DNA from: Azomonas macrocytogenes
GTDB taxonomy: Bacteria > Pseudomonadota > Gammaproteobacteria > Pseudomonadales > Pseudomonadaceae
Length of the DNA stretch: 64,000 nt
Direction: 5' to 3'
NCBI RefSeq assembly: GCF_014191985.1
Contig: NZ_JACHXI010000003.1
Location: forward strand, 186,001 to 250,000
Part shown: positions 27,238 through 37,492 of the stretch, piece by piece
Layout of the letters: each line of letters begins with the position of its first letter
How positions within the stretch are numbered: position 1 is the first letter of the stretch
Translations under genes and position numbers: made by a program
Notes under the pieces: model-generated
The model's database searches: none
Seen by the model: the letters and a program-made list of their open reading frames with translations, nothing else
What the model was told of the DNA's origin: nothing

Positions 27238-29481
27238 ATGATCGACGAAGGACTCAACAAGACCGAACAGGAAAGCATTGCACCCGATGCGAAGGTTCCC
27301 GCTTTGCCCAAAGCCGCATCGGTAGACAACGGCGAGCATAGCGCCATAGCCGTGGCGCCGGTCGAGGCAGTGGAGCTCCAGAATGCCCAACTGCTTCACA
27401 TTCCTGGCCTGGACGACACCAGCCTGTACATCAACCGCGAACTGTCGTTGCTGGAATTCAATATCCGTGTGCTGGAACAGGCGCTGGATGAATCCTGCCC
27501 GCTGCTGGAGCGGCTGAAATTTCTCCTGATCTTTTCCAGCAACCTGGACGAGTTCTTCGAAATTCGCGTGGCCGCGCTGAAAAAGCTGATCACTTTCGCC
27601 CGCGAACAGGCTGGTGCCGATGGTCTGCTGCCGCACGCGGCGCTGGTGCATATCGCCGAGATAGTGGGCCGGCAGGTCGAGCGCCAATATGCGATTCTCA
27701 ACGACATCCTGCTACCGGAGCTGGCCAAGCAGCAGATCCGCTTCATTCACCGCCGCCACTGGACGGCCAGGATGAAGACCTGGGTCCGGCGCTATTTCCG
27801 TGACGAAATCGCCCCGATCATCACCCCCATCGGGCTCGATCCGACTCATCCGTTCCCCCTGCTGGTGAACAAAAGCCTGAATTTCATCGTCGAGCTGGAA
27901 GGCATGGATGCCTTTGGTCGCGACTCGGGACTGGCGATCATCCCGGCACCGCGCCTGCTGCCGCGGATCATTCGCATACCGGAAGAAGTGAGCGGGCCGG
28001 GGGACAACTTCGTCTTCCTGTCCTCGATGATCCATGCCCATGCCGACGATCTGTTCCAGGGCATGAAGGTCAAGGGATGTTACCAATTCCGCCTGACGCG
28101 CAATGCGGCCCTGTCAGTGGATGAGGACGTGGAAGATCTGGCTCGCGCACTGCGCGGCGAGCTGTTCGCGCGACGCTACGGCGACGCGGTGCGGCTGGAA
28201 GTGGCCGACAATTGTCCGCAGCACCTCACCGACCAACTGCTCGTGCAGTTCGGCCTGAGCGAGACCGAGCTTTATCGCGTCAACGGGCCGGTCAACCTGA
28301 CTCGCTTGTTCAGTGTCACCGGTCTGGAAGACCATCCCGAGCTGCAGTACCAGCCGTTCACTCCGAGCATCCCCAAAGGCTTGCAGAACATCGAAAACAT
28401 CTTCCAGATGATCGCGCGCCAAGACATTCTCTTGCTGCATCCCTATGAGTCCTTCACGCCGGTGGTGGACTTGCTGCGTCAGGCTGCCAAGGATCCAACT
28501 GTGGTGGCGATCAAGCAGACGCTGTACCGCAGCGGCGCGAATTCCGAGATCGTCGATGCCCTGGTCGAAGCAGCCCGCAACGGCAAGGAAGTTACCGCGG
28601 TGATCGAGCTGCGCGCGCGTTTCGACGAGGAGTCTAACCTGGCGCTGGCCGGGCGCCTGCAACAGGCCGGTGCGGTGGTGATCTACGGTGTGGTCGGCTA
28701 CAAGACCCACGCGAAGATGATGCTCATCCTGCGGCGCGAAGGTGACGATTTCGTGCGCTATGCGCATCTGGGCACTGGCAACTATCACGCCGGCAACGCC
28801 CGCCTGTATACCGACTACAGCCTGCTGACCTCGGACGAGGCGCTCTGCGAGGATGTTGCCAAGCTGTTCGGCCAGTTGATCGGCATGGGCAAGGCGCTAC
28901 GCATGAAAAAACTCCTGCACGCGCCATTCACCCTGAAGAAAGGCATGCTCGACTTGATCGCCCAGGAAACCTTGCACGCTCAGGAAGGCCGGCCGGCGCA
29001 TATCATCGCCAAGGTCAACTCGCTGACCGATCCGAAGATCATTCGCGCCCTGTACAAGGCCAGCCAGGCTGGTGTACGGATCGATCTGATCGTGCGCGGC
29101 ATGTGTTGCCTGCGCCCGAACGTTCCCGGTGTTTCGCACAATATTCATGTGCGTTCGGTTGTCGGCCGCTTCCTCGAACACAGTCGCGTCTATTACTTCC
29201 TGAACGATGGTGGCGAGGAGAAACTGTACCTGTCCAGCGCCGACTGGATGGAGCGCAACCTGGACAAGCGCGTCGAGACCTGCTTCCCGATCGAAGGCAA
29301 GAAGCTGCTGCTGCGGGTAAAGAAAGAGCTGGACCTGTATCTGCACGACAACACCCAGAGCTGGATTCTGCAGCCCGACGGCAGCTATGTCCGCCTTGCA
29401 CCCACTGGTCATCAAAGCTCGCGCAGTTCGCAGAACGTCCTGCTGGAAAAACTGACGGCAGCCAACGTGCTGGTGCGTTGA
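27238..29481 (+). CDS. ppk: polyphosphate kinase
   Basis: PPK1 makes long-chain polyphosphate from ATP. The protein of 747 residues has the N-terminal helical domain ([31 protein letters not shown]), then two phospholipase-D-like catalytic domains with the autophosphorylated His in [10 protein letters not shown] and the second His in [21 protein letters not shown] prefer ATG at 27238 after ACGAGG; a TTG at 27217 overlapping the hemB stop is also in frame. It converges on ppx, and the hemB promoter region carries a Pho-box-like site, which would fit phosphate control of polyphosphate synthesis. Confidence 0.96.
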   Translation: MIDEGLNKTEQESIAPDAKVPALPKAASVDNGEHSAIAVAPVEAVELQNAQLLHIPGLDDTSLYINRELSLLEFNIRVLEQALDESCPLLERLKFLLIFSSNLDEFFEIRVAALKKLITFAREQAGADGLLPHAALVHIAEIVGRQVERQYAILNDILLPELAKQQIRFIHRRHWTARMKTWVRRYFRDEIAPIITPIGLDPTHPFPLLVNKSLNFIVELEGMDAFGRDSGLAIIPAPRLLPRIIRIPEEVSGPGDNFVFLSSMIHAHADDLFQGMKVKGCYQFRLTRNAALSVDEDVEDLARALRGELFARRYGDAVRLEVADNCPQHLTDQLLVQFGLSETELYRVNGPVNLTRLFSVTGLEDHPELQYQPFTPSIPKGLQNIENIFQMIARQDILLLHPYESFTPVVDLLRQAAKDPTVVAIKQTLYRSGANSEIVDALVEAARNGKEVTAVIELRARFDEESNLALAGRLQQAGAVVIYGVVGYKTHAKMMLILRREGDDFVRYAHLGTGNYHAGNARLYTDYSLLTSDEALCEDVAKLFGQLIGMGKALRMKKLLHAPFTLKKGMLDLIAQETLHAQEGRPAHIIAKVNSLTDPKIIRALYKASQAGVRIDLIVRGMCCLRPNVPGVSHNIHVRSVVGRFLEHSRVYYFLNDGGEEKLYLSSADWMERNLDKRVETCFPIEGKKLLLRVKKELDLYLHDNTQSWILQPDGSYVRLAPTGHQSSRSSQNVLLEKLTAANVLVR

Positions 29482-29498
29482 TGGCTTGAAACACGTGG

Positions 29499-29543
29499 CA
29501 AGGCTGGATCCGGATGGAGATAGATCATCCAGTTCCAGCCTTG
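29499..29543. terminator. bidirectional hairpin between ppk and ppx
   Basis: CAAGGCTGGA (29499-29508) and TCCAGCCTTG (29534-29543) form a perfect 10-bp stem, with an inner GGATG/CATCC stem. It lies between the convergent stops at 29481 and 29548 and can serve both transcripts, although there is no clear T-run. Confidence 0.65.
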
Positions 29544-29547
29544 TCGC

Positions 29548-31047
29548 TTACTTCACTCTCAGCGTGAAGTTGATGCGCTCGAGCCACTGGGCTTCCTGAG
29601 CGAAATCGGCCTGGGTCAGTGGATGGCTTGCCAGCCACCCATCGGGGAAGGTCACATCCAGGCTGTTCTCGCCAGCCTGCAGGGTGATGGCCGGCGCCTC
29701 CTGTGGTCCGCGGATATGATGGAACAGAATGGCGAAGCGCAGCAGTACGCAGAGCCGGGTGATCTTGAGGCTGTTCTCTGACAGTTCCTGGATCTTGCCG
29801 GCAGGAATATTGCGGCGGTGGCCACGGACCAGAAGCGCCAGCGTATGCTGGTCGTCCCGGGAAAAGCCCGGCAGGTCGGAGTGCTCGATCAGGTAGGCGC
29901 CGTGCTTGTGATAGTGATAATGGGCAATATCCAGGCCCACTTCATGCACTCGCGCGGCCCAGCCGAGCAGCTCCCGGTCGTGCTCCTCGTTCAATGCCCA
30001 GGTCGCGCGGATTTGATCGAAGGCTTCGAGTGCCTTGGCTTCGACCCTGGCAGCCTGTGCCGTATCGACGTGATAGCGGACCATGAGGTCGGTCAAGGTG
30101 CGTTCGCGTATATCTTCATGGTGATGGCGACCGATCAGGTCATACAGCACACCTTCGCGCAATGCGCCTTCCGAATGCCCCATGCTGGTAAGTTCCAACG
30201 CATCGAAGACTGCTTCGAGGATGGCTACGCCTGCCGGTAGGACACTGCGGCGGTCGGGTTTGACGCCATCCAGATCGATCTTGTCCACCTCGCCGATCTT
30301 CAGCAGCTTGCGTTTGAGCCAGGCCATGCCTTCGCGATTGATCTCGCCGTTGCCATGGCCGCCGGCCTCGATCGCCTGGCCTACCGCCCGAACGGTACCG
30401 GAGGCACCGATCGCCTCCTGCCAGCCAAGGCGGCACAGACTGTTCTCGATCGTCATCAATTCGAGGCGAGCCGCGGTATAGGCCTGGGCAAAGCGACTCG
30501 CAGTGATCTTGCCGTCGCGAAAATGCTGCTGGGTAAAACTGACACAGCCCATTTGCAGGCTCTCCCGCAGCTGGGACTCGAAATCCTGGCCGATGATGAA
30601 TTCCGTGCTGCCGCCGCCAATGTCGACCACCAGGCGCCTGCCGGCCAGGCTGGGGATCGTGTGTGAAACGCCGAGATAGATCAGGCGTGCCTCTTCCCGG
30701 CCGGAAATGACTTCGACCTGATGCTTGAGGATTTCCTCGGCACGGCGAATGAATACGGCACGGTTGCGGGCAACACGCAGGGCGTTGGTGCCGACGATAC
30801 GCACAGCATCCTGCGGCAGGGAATTGACCATCTGGGCAAAGCGGCTGAGACAGTTCAAGCCCCGCTGCATTGCCTCTTCGCTGAGGTTGCGCTCTTCATC
30901 GATACCCGCGGCCAGTTGCACTTTCTCGCCAAGCCGCTCGAGGATACGGAGATTGCCGTCGTCGGAACGTGCAAGCACCATGTGGAAGCTGTTGGAACCC
31001 AGATCGATGGCGGCAATCAGGGGGTAATTCTTGATGGCTTGCGGCAT
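29548..31047 (-). CDS. ppx: exopolyphosphatase
   Basis: Ppx removes terminal phosphate from polyphosphate, opposing the facing ppk gene; the family can also hydrolyse pppGpp. The 499-residue protein has the ASKHA nucleotide-binding motifs [15 protein letters not shown] near the start and [15 protein letters not shown] near residues 145-160, then an HD-like C-terminal domain ([23 protein letters not shown] contains the HD-type histidines). I start at ATG 31047, giving the family N-terminus; a longer frame upstream lacks similarity. Confidence 0.96.
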   Translation of the reverse strand: MPQAIKNYPLIAAIDLGSNSFHMVLARSDDGNLRILERLGEKVQLAAGIDEERNLSEEAMQRGLNCLSRFAQMVNSLPQDAVRIVGTNALRVARNRAVFIRRAEEILKHQVEVISGREEARLIYLGVSHTIPSLAGRRLVVDIGGGSTEFIIGQDFESQLRESLQMGCVSFTQQHFRDGKITASRFAQAYTAARLELMTIENSLCRLGWQEAIGASGTVRAVGQAIEAGGHGNGEINREGMAWLKRKLLKIGEVDKIDLDGVKPDRRSVLPAGVAILEAVFDALELTSMGHSEGALREGVLYDLIGRHHHEDIRERTLTDLMVRYHVDTAQAARVEAKALEAFDQIRATWALNEEHDRELLGWAARVHEVGLDIAHYHYHKHGAYLIEHSDLPGFSRDDQHTLALLVRGHRRNIPAGKIQELSENSLKITRLCVLLRFAILFHHIRGPQEAPAITLQAGENSLDVTFPDGWLASHPLTQADFAQEAQWLERINFTLRVK

Positions 31048-31278
31048 TCTAAAACTTCTCGCAATAGTTCGGCGCAATCGTGCCACGATGAGCGGGCTTC
31101 GCCAACGAAAGGTTGCTGATCGGCAGTACCGTTCAGTACCGGCTTGCGCTTGTCAGAGCGCTTCGCTGTGACCAATTGCCTCATGTCTGCGGCGTGAGCG
31201 GGACGGCAGCGGCTTTCCGATGTGTGTCGTGCCGGGCTATCATATGTCTACTTACTGTCTCAAGACCTGGAGAGATCC

Positions 31279-31605
31279 ATGAGCGATTATATTACCAACG
31301 TGACCGATGACAGTTTCGATCAGGACGTTCTTCAGTCAGAAGGCCCCGTTCTGGTCGACTACTGGGCCGAATGGTGCGGTCCCTGCAAGATGATTGCACC
31401 GGTCCTCGACGAAATCGCCAGGGAGTACCAAGGCAAGCTGAAAGTCTGCAAGCTGAACATCGATGAAAACCAGGGAACGCCCGGTAAGTACGGCGTACGC
31501 GGCATACCGACGCTGATGTTATTCAAGAGCGGCAATGTCGAAGCGACCAAGGTTGGCGCCTTGTCCAAATCGCAGTTGACTTCCTTCCTGACCAGCAATA
31601 TTTGA
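31279..31605 (+). CDS. trxA: thioredoxin
   Basis: A 108-residue thioredoxin with the redox-active WCGPC (residues 33-37) in [16 protein letters not shown], the cis-proline in GIPTLMLF, and buried Asp at VLVDYW. It reduces cytoplasmic disulfides with thioredoxin reductase. ATG at 31279 follows GGAGAG. A weak promoter may lie upstream: TTCCGA at 31215 and TATCAT at 31238 with a 17-base spacer. The trxA-rho order is common in Gammaproteobacteria. Confidence 0.97.
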   Translation: MSDYITNVTDDSFDQDVLQSEGPVLVDYWAEWCGPCKMIAPVLDEIAREYQGKLKVCKLNIDENQGTPGKYGVRGIPTLMLFKSGNVEATKVGALSKSQLTSFLTSNI

Positions 31606-31836
31606 ACCTCTCGGGTTGGCAATGCCCTTGTGTGATTCGTCGGATGGCATAGGCGAATTCTTCATTTGGCTGGACGCTTTGGTTCTGCGGTGCTAAATTC
31701 GGCACCGCGACCTTTTTTTGCGTCGCTCTCTGCAGGCTGTCGCCAACGCGCCTTTGCCTGACAAACAACGAAAACCGTCCGTCTTTCGCCGCGCGGCTTC
31801 TCGAGCTTCCGCTTCCCTCATCCTTCCCGACTTTTT
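31606..31836 (+). promoter_or_regulatory. rho leader region, possible autoregulatory rut segment
   Basis: 231 bases lie between trxA and rho. The last 40 or so before the rho ATG are rich in C and T and poor in G (31800-31836), the composition Rho prefers for loading, and rho is autoregulated by premature termination in its leader in E. coli. No ribosome site is obvious before the ATG. This is a compositional inference. Confidence 0.35.
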
Positions 31837-33096
31837 ATGAATCTGACCGAACTCAAGCAAAAGCCTATTACCGAGCTGTTGGAAATGGCCGAACAAATGG
31901 GCATCGACAACATGGCCCGTTCGCGCAAGCAGGATGTGATCTTCGCCCTGCTGAAGAAGCATTCGAAGAGCGGAGAAGAGATTTCCGGGGATGGCGTGCT
32001 GGAAATCCTTCAAGACGGTTTCGGCTTCCTGCGCTCCGCTGACTCCTCCTATCTGGCCGGTCCCGACGATATCTACGTTTCGCCAAGCCAGATTCGCCGC
32101 TTCAACCTGCGTACCGGTGACACCATCATCGGCAAGATTCGTCCGCCCAAGGAAGGCGAACGCTATTTCGCGCTGCTCAAGGTCGACTCGATCAATTTCG
32201 ACCGTCCCGAAAACGCGAAGAACAAGATTCTCTTCGAGAACCTGACGCCGCTCTTCCCCAATGTGCGCTTGAAGATGGAAGCCGGCAACGGTTCCACCGA
32301 AGATCTCACCGGCCGGGTCATCGACCTGTGCGCGCCGATCGGCAAGGGCCAGCGTGGTTTGATCGTCGCACCGCCCAAGGCGGGCAAGACGATCATGTTG
32401 CAGAATATTGCCAGCAATATCACGCGCAACAATCCGGAAGTGCATCTGATCGTCTTGCTGATCGACGAGCGCCCGGAAGAAGTGACTGAAATGCAGCGCA
32501 CCGTGCGCGGTGAAGTGGTCGCCTCCACGTTCGACGAACCACCGACCCGCCACGTGCAGGTTGCCGAGATGGTCATCGAGAAGGCCAAGCGCCTGGTCGA
32601 GCACAAGAAGGATGTGGTCATCCTGCTCGACTCCATCACCCGTCTGGCGCGAGCCTACAATACGGTGATTCCCAGCTCTGGCAAAGTGCTTACGGGGGGT
32701 GTCGATGCTCATGCCCTGGAGAAGCCCAAGCGCTTCTTCGGTGCGGCACGCAACATCGAAGAAGGCGGTAGCCTGACCATTCTCGCCACCGCACTGGTGG
32801 AAACCGGTTCGAAAATGGACGAAGTGATCTACGAGGAATTCAAGGGCACCGGTAACCTGGAGCTGCAACTGGATCGGCGTATCGCCGAGAAACGCGTATT
32901 CCCCGCAATCAATATCAACCGTTCAGGTACTCGCCGCGAAGAGCTGTTGACCAGCGAGGAAGAGCTGCAGCGCATATGGATCCTGCGCAAACTGCTGCAT
33001 CCGATGGACGAAATCGCCGCCATCGAATTCCTGCTGGACAAGCTGAAGGATACGAAGACCAACGACGAGTTCTTCATGTCGATGAAGCGAAAATGA
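31837..33096 (+). CDS. rho: transcription termination factor Rho
   Basis: The 419-residue RNA-dependent ATPase that terminates transcription as a hexamer. N-terminal Rho helix bundle (residues 1-45), cold-shock-like RNA-binding domain ([30 protein letters not shown]), then the RecA-type motor with Walker [12 protein letters not shown] near residues 180-190, Walker [17 protein letters not shown] and the arginine finger/secondary site [20 protein letters not shown]. Length equals the E. coli protein. Confidence 0.98.
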   Translation: MNLTELKQKPITELLEMAEQMGIDNMARSRKQDVIFALLKKHSKSGEEISGDGVLEILQDGFGFLRSADSSYLAGPDDIYVSPSQIRRFNLRTGDTIIGKIRPPKEGERYFALLKVDSINFDRPENAKNKILFENLTPLFPNVRLKMEAGNGSTEDLTGRVIDLCAPIGKGQRGLIVAPPKAGKTIMLQNIASNITRNNPEVHLIVLLIDERPEEVTEMQRTVRGEVVASTFDEPPTRHVQVAEMVIEKAKRLVEHKKDVVILLDSITRLARAYNTVIPSSGKVLTGGVDAHALEKPKRFFGAARNIEEGGSLTILATALVETGSKMDEVIYEEFKGTGNLELQLDRRIAEKRVFPAININRSGTRREELLTSEEELQRIWILRKLLHPMDEIAAIEFLLDKLKDTKTNDEFFMSMKRK

Positions 33097-33121
33097 CCGA
33101 CAGGCGGCAGGCCGCCTGAGG

Positions 33122-33170
33122 CTGGAGGCCGAACGAGGGTATGTCGTTTCGTTCGGCCTTCGGCCTCCAG
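33122..33170 (+). terminator. overlapping alternative hairpins after rho
   Basis: Two mutually exclusive perfect stems occur: GGCCGAACGA/TCGTTCGGCC (33127-33136 with 33149-33158) and CTGGAGGCCGAA/TTCGGCCTCCAG (33122-33133 with 33159-33170). Neither has a strong T-run. They end 20 bases before the ubiD ATG, so they may terminate rho or influence ubiD translation. Confidence 0.5.
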
Positions 33171-33190
33171 CGATTCAGTGCGAGGGGCCG

Positions 33191-34657
33191 ATGCAATACC
33201 GTGATCTGAGAGATTTCCTTCGTGCGCTCGAGCAGCGCGGCGAGCTCAAGCGCATCCAGGCACCGATTTCACCGGTACTGGAAATGACCGAGATTTGTGA
33301 TCGTACCTTGCGCAAGGGCGGTCCAGCGCTGCTTTTTGAAAACCCGACCGGATACGATATTCCGGTGCTGGGCAACCTCTTCGGTACGTCAAAACGCGTA
33401 GCTTTGGGCATGGGGGTGGAAGATGTTTCAGAGCTGCGCGAGATCGGCAGGCTGCTGGCTTTCCTGAAGGAACCTGAACCGCCGAAGGGGTTGAAGGATG
33501 CCTGGTCCAAGTTGCCGATTTTCAGAAAGGTCCTGGCCATGGGGCCCAAGGTGCTCAAGGATGCGCCCTGCCAGGAAGTGATTGTGGAAGGCGATGATGT
33601 CGATCTGGCAAAAATTCCGGTGCAAACCTGCTGGCCTGGCGATGTCGGGCCACTGATTACCTGGGGGCTCACTATTACGCGTGGTCCGAACAAGGAGCGG
33701 CAGAATCTCGGAATCTATCGCCAGCAGGTGATTGGTCGCAACAAGTTGATCATGCGCTGGCTCAGCCATCGGGGGGGCGCACTGGACTTCCGGGAGTGGT
33801 GCCAGAAATATCCTGGGCACCCTTATCCTGTGGCAGTAGCGCTTGGGGCTGATCCGGCAACCATTCTCGGCGCGGTTACGCCAGTACCCGATACGCTGTC
33901 CGAATATGCCTTTGCCGGTTTGCTGCGCGGCAGTCGGACCGAATTGGTCAAGTCCATTGGCAGTGACCTGCAGGTACCAGCGGGTGCCGAAATTATCCTG
34001 GAAGGGCATATCCAGCCTGGCGAAATGGCCGATGAAGGTCCATACGGCGACCATACCGGTTATTACAACGAGGTAGATCGTTTTCCAGTCTTCACTGTCG
34101 AGCGCATCACCCATCGCCGCAACCCTATCTATCACAGTACCTACACCGGCCGCCCGCCGGACGAACCGGCGATCCTGGGCCTGGCGCTCAACGAAGTCTT
34201 CGTGCCGATCCTGCAGAAGCAGTTTCCGGAGATCGTCGATTTCTATCTGCCGCCGGAAGGTTGTTCCTACCGGATGGCTGTGGTCACGATCAAGAAGCAG
34301 TATCCAGGGCATGCCAAGCGAGTGATGCTGGGGGTCTGGTCTTTCCTCCGCCAGTTCATGTATACCAAGTTCGTGATCGTCACCGATGATGACATCAATG
34401 CCCGCGACTGGAATGATGTGATCTGGGCCGTCACCACGCGAATGGACCCCAAGCGGGATACCGTGCTGATTGACAACACGCCTATCGATTACCTGGATTT
34501 CGCCTCGCCGATTTCCGGTCTGGGTTCCAAGATGGGTCTGGATGCTACCCATAAATGGCCGGGGGAAACCAATCGCGAGTGGGGGCGGGCCATCGTCCAG
34601 GATGAGACGGTCAAAAAGCGGGTCGACGAATTGTGGCAGCAACTGGGGATCGATTGA
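33191..34657 (+). CDS. ubiD: 4-hydroxy-3-polyprenylbenzoate decarboxylase
   Basis: UbiD removes the carboxyl group during ubiquinone synthesis using the prenylated FMN made by UbiX. The 488-residue protein has UbiD-family motifs: start [40 protein letters not shown] (cofactor/metal region with RxxxxxxMRW), [13 protein letters not shown] with the conserved acidic residues, and [19 protein letters not shown]. No ubiX is in the window. It precedes a ferredoxin-type reductase gene. Confidence 0.96.
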   Translation: MQYRDLRDFLRALEQRGELKRIQAPISPVLEMTEICDRTLRKGGPALLFENPTGYDIPVLGNLFGTSKRVALGMGVEDVSELREIGRLLAFLKEPEPPKGLKDAWSKLPIFRKVLAMGPKVLKDAPCQEVIVEGDDVDLAKIPVQTCWPGDVGPLITWGLTITRGPNKERQNLGIYRQQVIGRNKLIMRWLSHRGGALDFREWCQKYPGHPYPVAVALGADPATILGAVTPVPDTLSEYAFAGLLRGSRTELVKSIGSDLQVPAGAEIILEGHIQPGEMADEGPYGDHTGYYNEVDRFPVFTVERITHRRNPIYHSTYTGRPPDEPAILGLALNEVFVPILQKQFPEIVDFYLPPEGCSYRMAVVTIKKQYPGHAKRVMLGVWSFLRQFMYTKFVIVTDDDINARDWNDVIWAVTTRMDPKRDTVLIDNTPIDYLDFASPISGLGSKMGLDATHKWPGETNREWGRAIVQDETVKKRVDELWQQLGID

Positions 34658-34727
34658 TCGTTTTATCCGGCCGCTTTCTTGTCTATCGAGCTAGCTCAGA
34701 CGAAAAGCCTTGCGAAAAGAGGATTCG

Positions 34728-35690
34728 ATGAATATCACCCTGCAACCATCCGGTTTCAAACTTGATGTCCGGCCCGGGGAGAGAATCCTCGAAGCAGCCC
34801 ATCGGCTCGGTTACGAGTGTCCCCACGGTTGTCGCGATAGCGCCTGTCATGTCTGTGCGGCGCTGCTGGTGGAAGGGCGAGTTCGCCAGAACGGCGTCGA
34901 AATGAATCAGGGAGAAATCTTCACCTGTCTTGCCGAGCCGCTGGAAGACTGCCTGGTGCATTGGGACGGTGTGCTGGCATCAAGCGTGCTGCCGGTTCGT
35001 GAGCTGACTTGCCAGCTCATCGAATGCCAGGCGGTGGGCGGCGATGTCTATCGTGTCCGCCTGTTGGCGCCGGAAGGAGAGATGCCGCTCTACCATGCCG
35101 GGCAATATCTGCTGCTACAGCGTGAGACTGGCGAATTTTCCGCCTTTTCGCTGGCTTCGGCTCCACATCAGGGGCGGGAACTCGAATTGCATGTTTTTGC
35201 TCGCGACGGTAGCAGTAAAGGGCTGCCTGGATATCTGGACCGTGAAGGCACTGCCCGGATTCGCTTGCCGTTCGGTGATGCTCATCTGGCCGAACTGCCC
35301 GACGGCCCGCTGGTTTTGCTTGCCGCCGGCACCGGAATGGCACAAATGCACAGTCTGATCGAGCATTGCCGGGCCCGGGGATTCACCCCCCCCATACATC
35401 TGTACTGGGGCGTGCGCAGGGCGGAAGACTTCTATGAAATCTCGCATTGGGCGGATTGGCAGAAGCTGCCGGGGCTGTCCTTGCATAAAATCGTCAGTGA
35501 CGGTTGGGAAGGTCGCGGCGGTCTTCTGTACCAAGCCATACGCGAAGATTTCACCGACCTGAAGGGGCTGCACATCTACGCCAGCGGTTCGCCTACCATG
35601 GTTTATGCAACGTTGGATGCCTTGGTTGAAGCCGGCATGGATGCACACCAGATGCGCGCAGATGTATTCGCCTACGCGCCACGCAGTTAG
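34728..35690 (+). CDS. 2Fe-2S/FAD-NAD(P)H electron-transfer reductase
   Basis: A 320-residue fusion: N-terminal plant-type 2Fe-2S ferredoxin domain with cysteine spacing C-X4-C-X2-C in GCRDSACHVCAALL (about residues 36-46) and the fourth Cys in FTCLAE; then a flavodoxin-reductase FAD domain (SAFSLASAPHQ) and an NAD(P)-binding domain (LLAAGTGMAQMHSLI, HLYWGVRRAEDFY, YASGSPTMVY). Architecture resembles CDP-6-deoxy-glucoseen reductase (AscD) and oxygenase reductases. The gene follows ubiD in Pseudomonas genomes as I recall; its electron acceptor is unknown. ATG at 34728 follows AGAGG. Confidence 0.85.
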   Translation: MNITLQPSGFKLDVRPGERILEAAHRLGYECPHGCRDSACHVCAALLVEGRVRQNGVEMNQGEIFTCLAEPLEDCLVHWDGVLASSVLPVRELTCQLIECQAVGGDVYRVRLLAPEGEMPLYHAGQYLLLQRETGEFSAFSLASAPHQGRELELHVFARDGSSKGLPGYLDREGTARIRLPFGDAHLAELPDGPLVLLAAGTGMAQMHSLIEHCRARGFTPPIHLYWGVRRAEDFYEISHWADWQKLPGLSLHKIVSDGWEGRGGLLYQAIREDFTDLKGLHIYASGSPTMVYATLDALVEAGMDAHQMRADVFAYAPRS

Positions 35691-35769
35691 GGTATTTTGC
35701 TGGCTATGTCGCGGCTTGCGGGAAGGCTGGCCTGTTAGGCTGGTGGCGTATTCCTTTCGCGAGGTGGTT

Positions 35770-36174
35770 ATGCGGTGCTGGATCGTTCTGCTATGTCTTG
35801 TGGCCGGGGCTTTTGTCGTGCAGGCCGAGGAGGAGGCGGCCAAAGGTCAGGCCAACAAGGTTTCCTATGTCAGTCTGTTTCCCGCCCTGGTCGGCAATTA
35901 CGGCACGGGCCCGAAACTCCAGTATTACAAAGCCGATGTGGCATTGCAGGTCACTGGCGAAGAACCTGCCAAACAGGTCAAATACCATGAGCCGCTGATC
36001 CGTAATCAACTCGTAATGCTGTTTTCCCAGCAGACCGAAGACACCTTGGGTTCCATCGAAGCCAAGGAAAGGCTTCGTCAGCAAGCGCTCAAGCAGGTCC
36101 AGGCCATTCTGACCCAGGAAGAAGGCAAGCCACTGGTGGATGACTTGCTGTTCAATAATCTGATCGTTCAGTAA
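35770..36174 (+). CDS. FliL-like exported protein
   Basis: A 134-residue protein with an N-terminal signal (MRCWIVLLCLVAGAFVVQAEE), then a FliL-type domain: VSYVSLFPALVGNYG..., a strand-rich middle with DVALQVTGEE, and the C-terminal LIRNQLVMLFSQQTEDTLGS, ERLRQQALKQVQAIL and VDDLLFNNLIVQ motifs typical of FliL. Flagellar FliL sits at the basal body; this copy is far from flagellar genes and appears to be a signal-cleaved or lipoprotein-like paralogue. ATG at 35770 is three bases after GAGGTGG, which is close, so the exact start is somewhat uncertain. Confidence 0.75.
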   Translation: MRCWIVLLCLVAGAFVVQAEEEAAKGQANKVSYVSLFPALVGNYGTGPKLQYYKADVALQVTGEEPAKQVKYHEPLIRNQLVMLFSQQTEDTLGSIEAKERLRQQALKQVQAILTQEEGKPLVDDLLFNNLIVQ

Positions 36175-36470
36175 AAGGATACACCGGCAGGCTACTGAAC
36201 GGTTGCGTCGGTATTTTTCGTGCATCGCCTTGTGCCAACAATCCGATTCGGCCCGGATGGCTTCAAATGAAATGTACGTATGTGTTTTTCTGGGCACAGC
36301 ATCATGGAATTATTGGGGCTGCCTGATTGAGAATGGCTCGCCGCTGCGCAATGCCGGTGACTGCCGTGATGGATAACGCCAGGTCTGGAAAAACCGTATC
36401 GACCAACCGAGAAAACTGGATGTGCTCGGGTTGGTTATTTGATCGCCTGGCAGGGGGAGGCGAGCCGTTT

Positions 36471-36608
36471 ATGAAGCGCAAGCCGGATATCTTATGGGTT
36501 TTGGTAGTTTTGTTCAGTCTGGGCGTCGTTACCACCGGCTATACCCAAAGCTTGATGGCGGACAGGGCCGATCACCAGGTTTCGATATTCGGGCGAAAAC
36601 CTGGATAG
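36471..36608 (+). CDS. putative small single-pass membrane protein
   Basis: A 45-residue frame from ATG 36471 with a GGGAGG about ten bases upstream. It has a basic start (MKRKPD), one hydrophobic helix (ILWVLVVLFSLGVVTTGY, residues 7-24) and a polar tail ending RKPG. The topology and ribosome site look like a real small membrane protein, and I have a weak memory of similar ORFs in other Pseudomonas. The frame also extends upstream to 36327 with unconvincing sequence. The rest of 36175-36470 holds no gene I can support. Confidence 0.5.
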   Translation: MKRKPDILWVLVVLFSLGVVTTGYTQSLMADRADHQVSIFGRKPG

Positions 36609-36659
36609 AGCAGTAGCCTTTGAGCCATACATGGCGAATTCGACGGATGACTGGCAGCG

Positions 36660-37274
36660 CTATCTAGCAAGCCGCAGAGGATACCAGCCCGCGTCCGTCA
36701 CCGTCGCATCAAGGGTTACATCCCACTTTTCCAGATCGAGCCGATCAACTTTCTGGCACTCGTGGGCGAGGCCAAGCAGGATGGGGCGTCGAGCGTTGTG
36801 GCGGTGGTTACGAAAAGCCAGGCTGCGATCGTAGAAGCCGCCACCCATACCCAGGCGTCCGCCCTGGGTATCGAACCCCACCAATGGCAGCAGCAGCAGA
36901 TCCAGGGCCCAGACCGGGCGCTGGCGTGCAGCCTTGGAAAGTGGCTCGGCAATACAAAATCGGTTGCGGCGCATCGGTTCGCCGGGACGTACTCGCTGAA
37001 AAGCCATTCGAGTACCTGGCCAGGTTTTCAGGACCGGCAGGTAGGTCGCCTTACCGCGGCGCTGGGCGGCCTGCAGTAATATTCGGGGGTCGATTTCACC
37101 GTCGTTCGCCAGATACAACGCGATGTGCCGGGCACGACGAAACAGCGGATGCTGGGCCAACTGGCGATAGAGCCGTTGCGCGGCGCGATGCTGCTGGCTG
37201 CAGGACAGACTGCGGCGCTTTTGGCGCAGCAGGCGGCGAAGATCACGACGTGACAGGTCTTCGGCCTGGATCAA
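36660..37274 (-). CDS. ygfA: 5-formyltetrahydrofolate cyclo-ligase
   Basis: YgfA converts 5-formyl-THF to 5,10-methenyl-THF with ATP. The 204-residue protein has the family signature LLLLPLVGFDTQGGRLGMGGGFYDRSL in two halves (LLPLVGFD, then RLGMGGGFYDR) and an N-terminal RxxxRxxRxSL region. The gene follows 6S RNA on the same strand, as in E. coli and Pseudomonas, where it can be cotranscribed from the ssrS promoter; E. coli links it to persister formation. Confidence 0.95.
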   Translation of the reverse strand: MIQAEDLSRRDLRRLLRQKRRSLSCSQQHRAAQRLYRQLAQHPLFRRARHIALYLANDGEIDPRILLQAAQRRGKATYLPVLKTWPGTRMAFQRVRPGEPMRRNRFCIAEPLSKAARQRPVWALDLLLLPLVGFDTQGGRLGMGGGFYDRSLAFRNHRHNARRPILLGLAHECQKVDRLDLEKWDVTLDATVTDAGWYPLRLAR

Positions 37275-37280
37275 TAAGGT

Positions 37281-37459
37281 GAGCTCCCCGGCATGCCGCT
37301 GCTGGCGTAGGCCCTTGAACCCGAAAGTTCAAGGTGGTGACTGCCGGAAACCATAAGGCTTTCCGTCAGGCGGACATGCACACCGGTCTCACGCACAGTC
37401 CCCGTTTTTTTGCGTATCGGGAGAGGGACAGCACCGGCTGGCGTACATGCCAGGGAGTC
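37281..37459 (-). ncRNA. ssrS: 6S RNA
   Basis: The gap between zapA and ygfA on the minus strand holds a 6S RNA. The 3' half reads like the conserved core: CACCTTGAAC, a short loop, GGTTCAAGGG (around 37310-37334), followed by GCGGCATGCCGGGGAG; its end (CATGCCGGGGAG) pairs with the 5' segment CTCCCTGGCATG (around 37447-37458) to close the long stem. Length of about 180 matches. 6S RNA binds sigma-70 RNA polymerase as an open-promoter mimic. The ends are estimated from pairing and from the -10 element. Confidence 0.88.
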
Positions 37460-37465
37460 AGGCGG

Positions 37466-37471
37466 AGTATA
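37466..37471 (-). promoter_or_regulatory. -10 element of ssrS
   Basis: On the minus strand TATACT lies seven bases before the inferred 6S RNA 5' end. The -35 region (near 37489-37494, GATGGA) is poor and falls at the end of zapA. Confidence 0.55.
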
Positions 37472-37492
37472 ACGCAATGAGCGCGGCATCCA

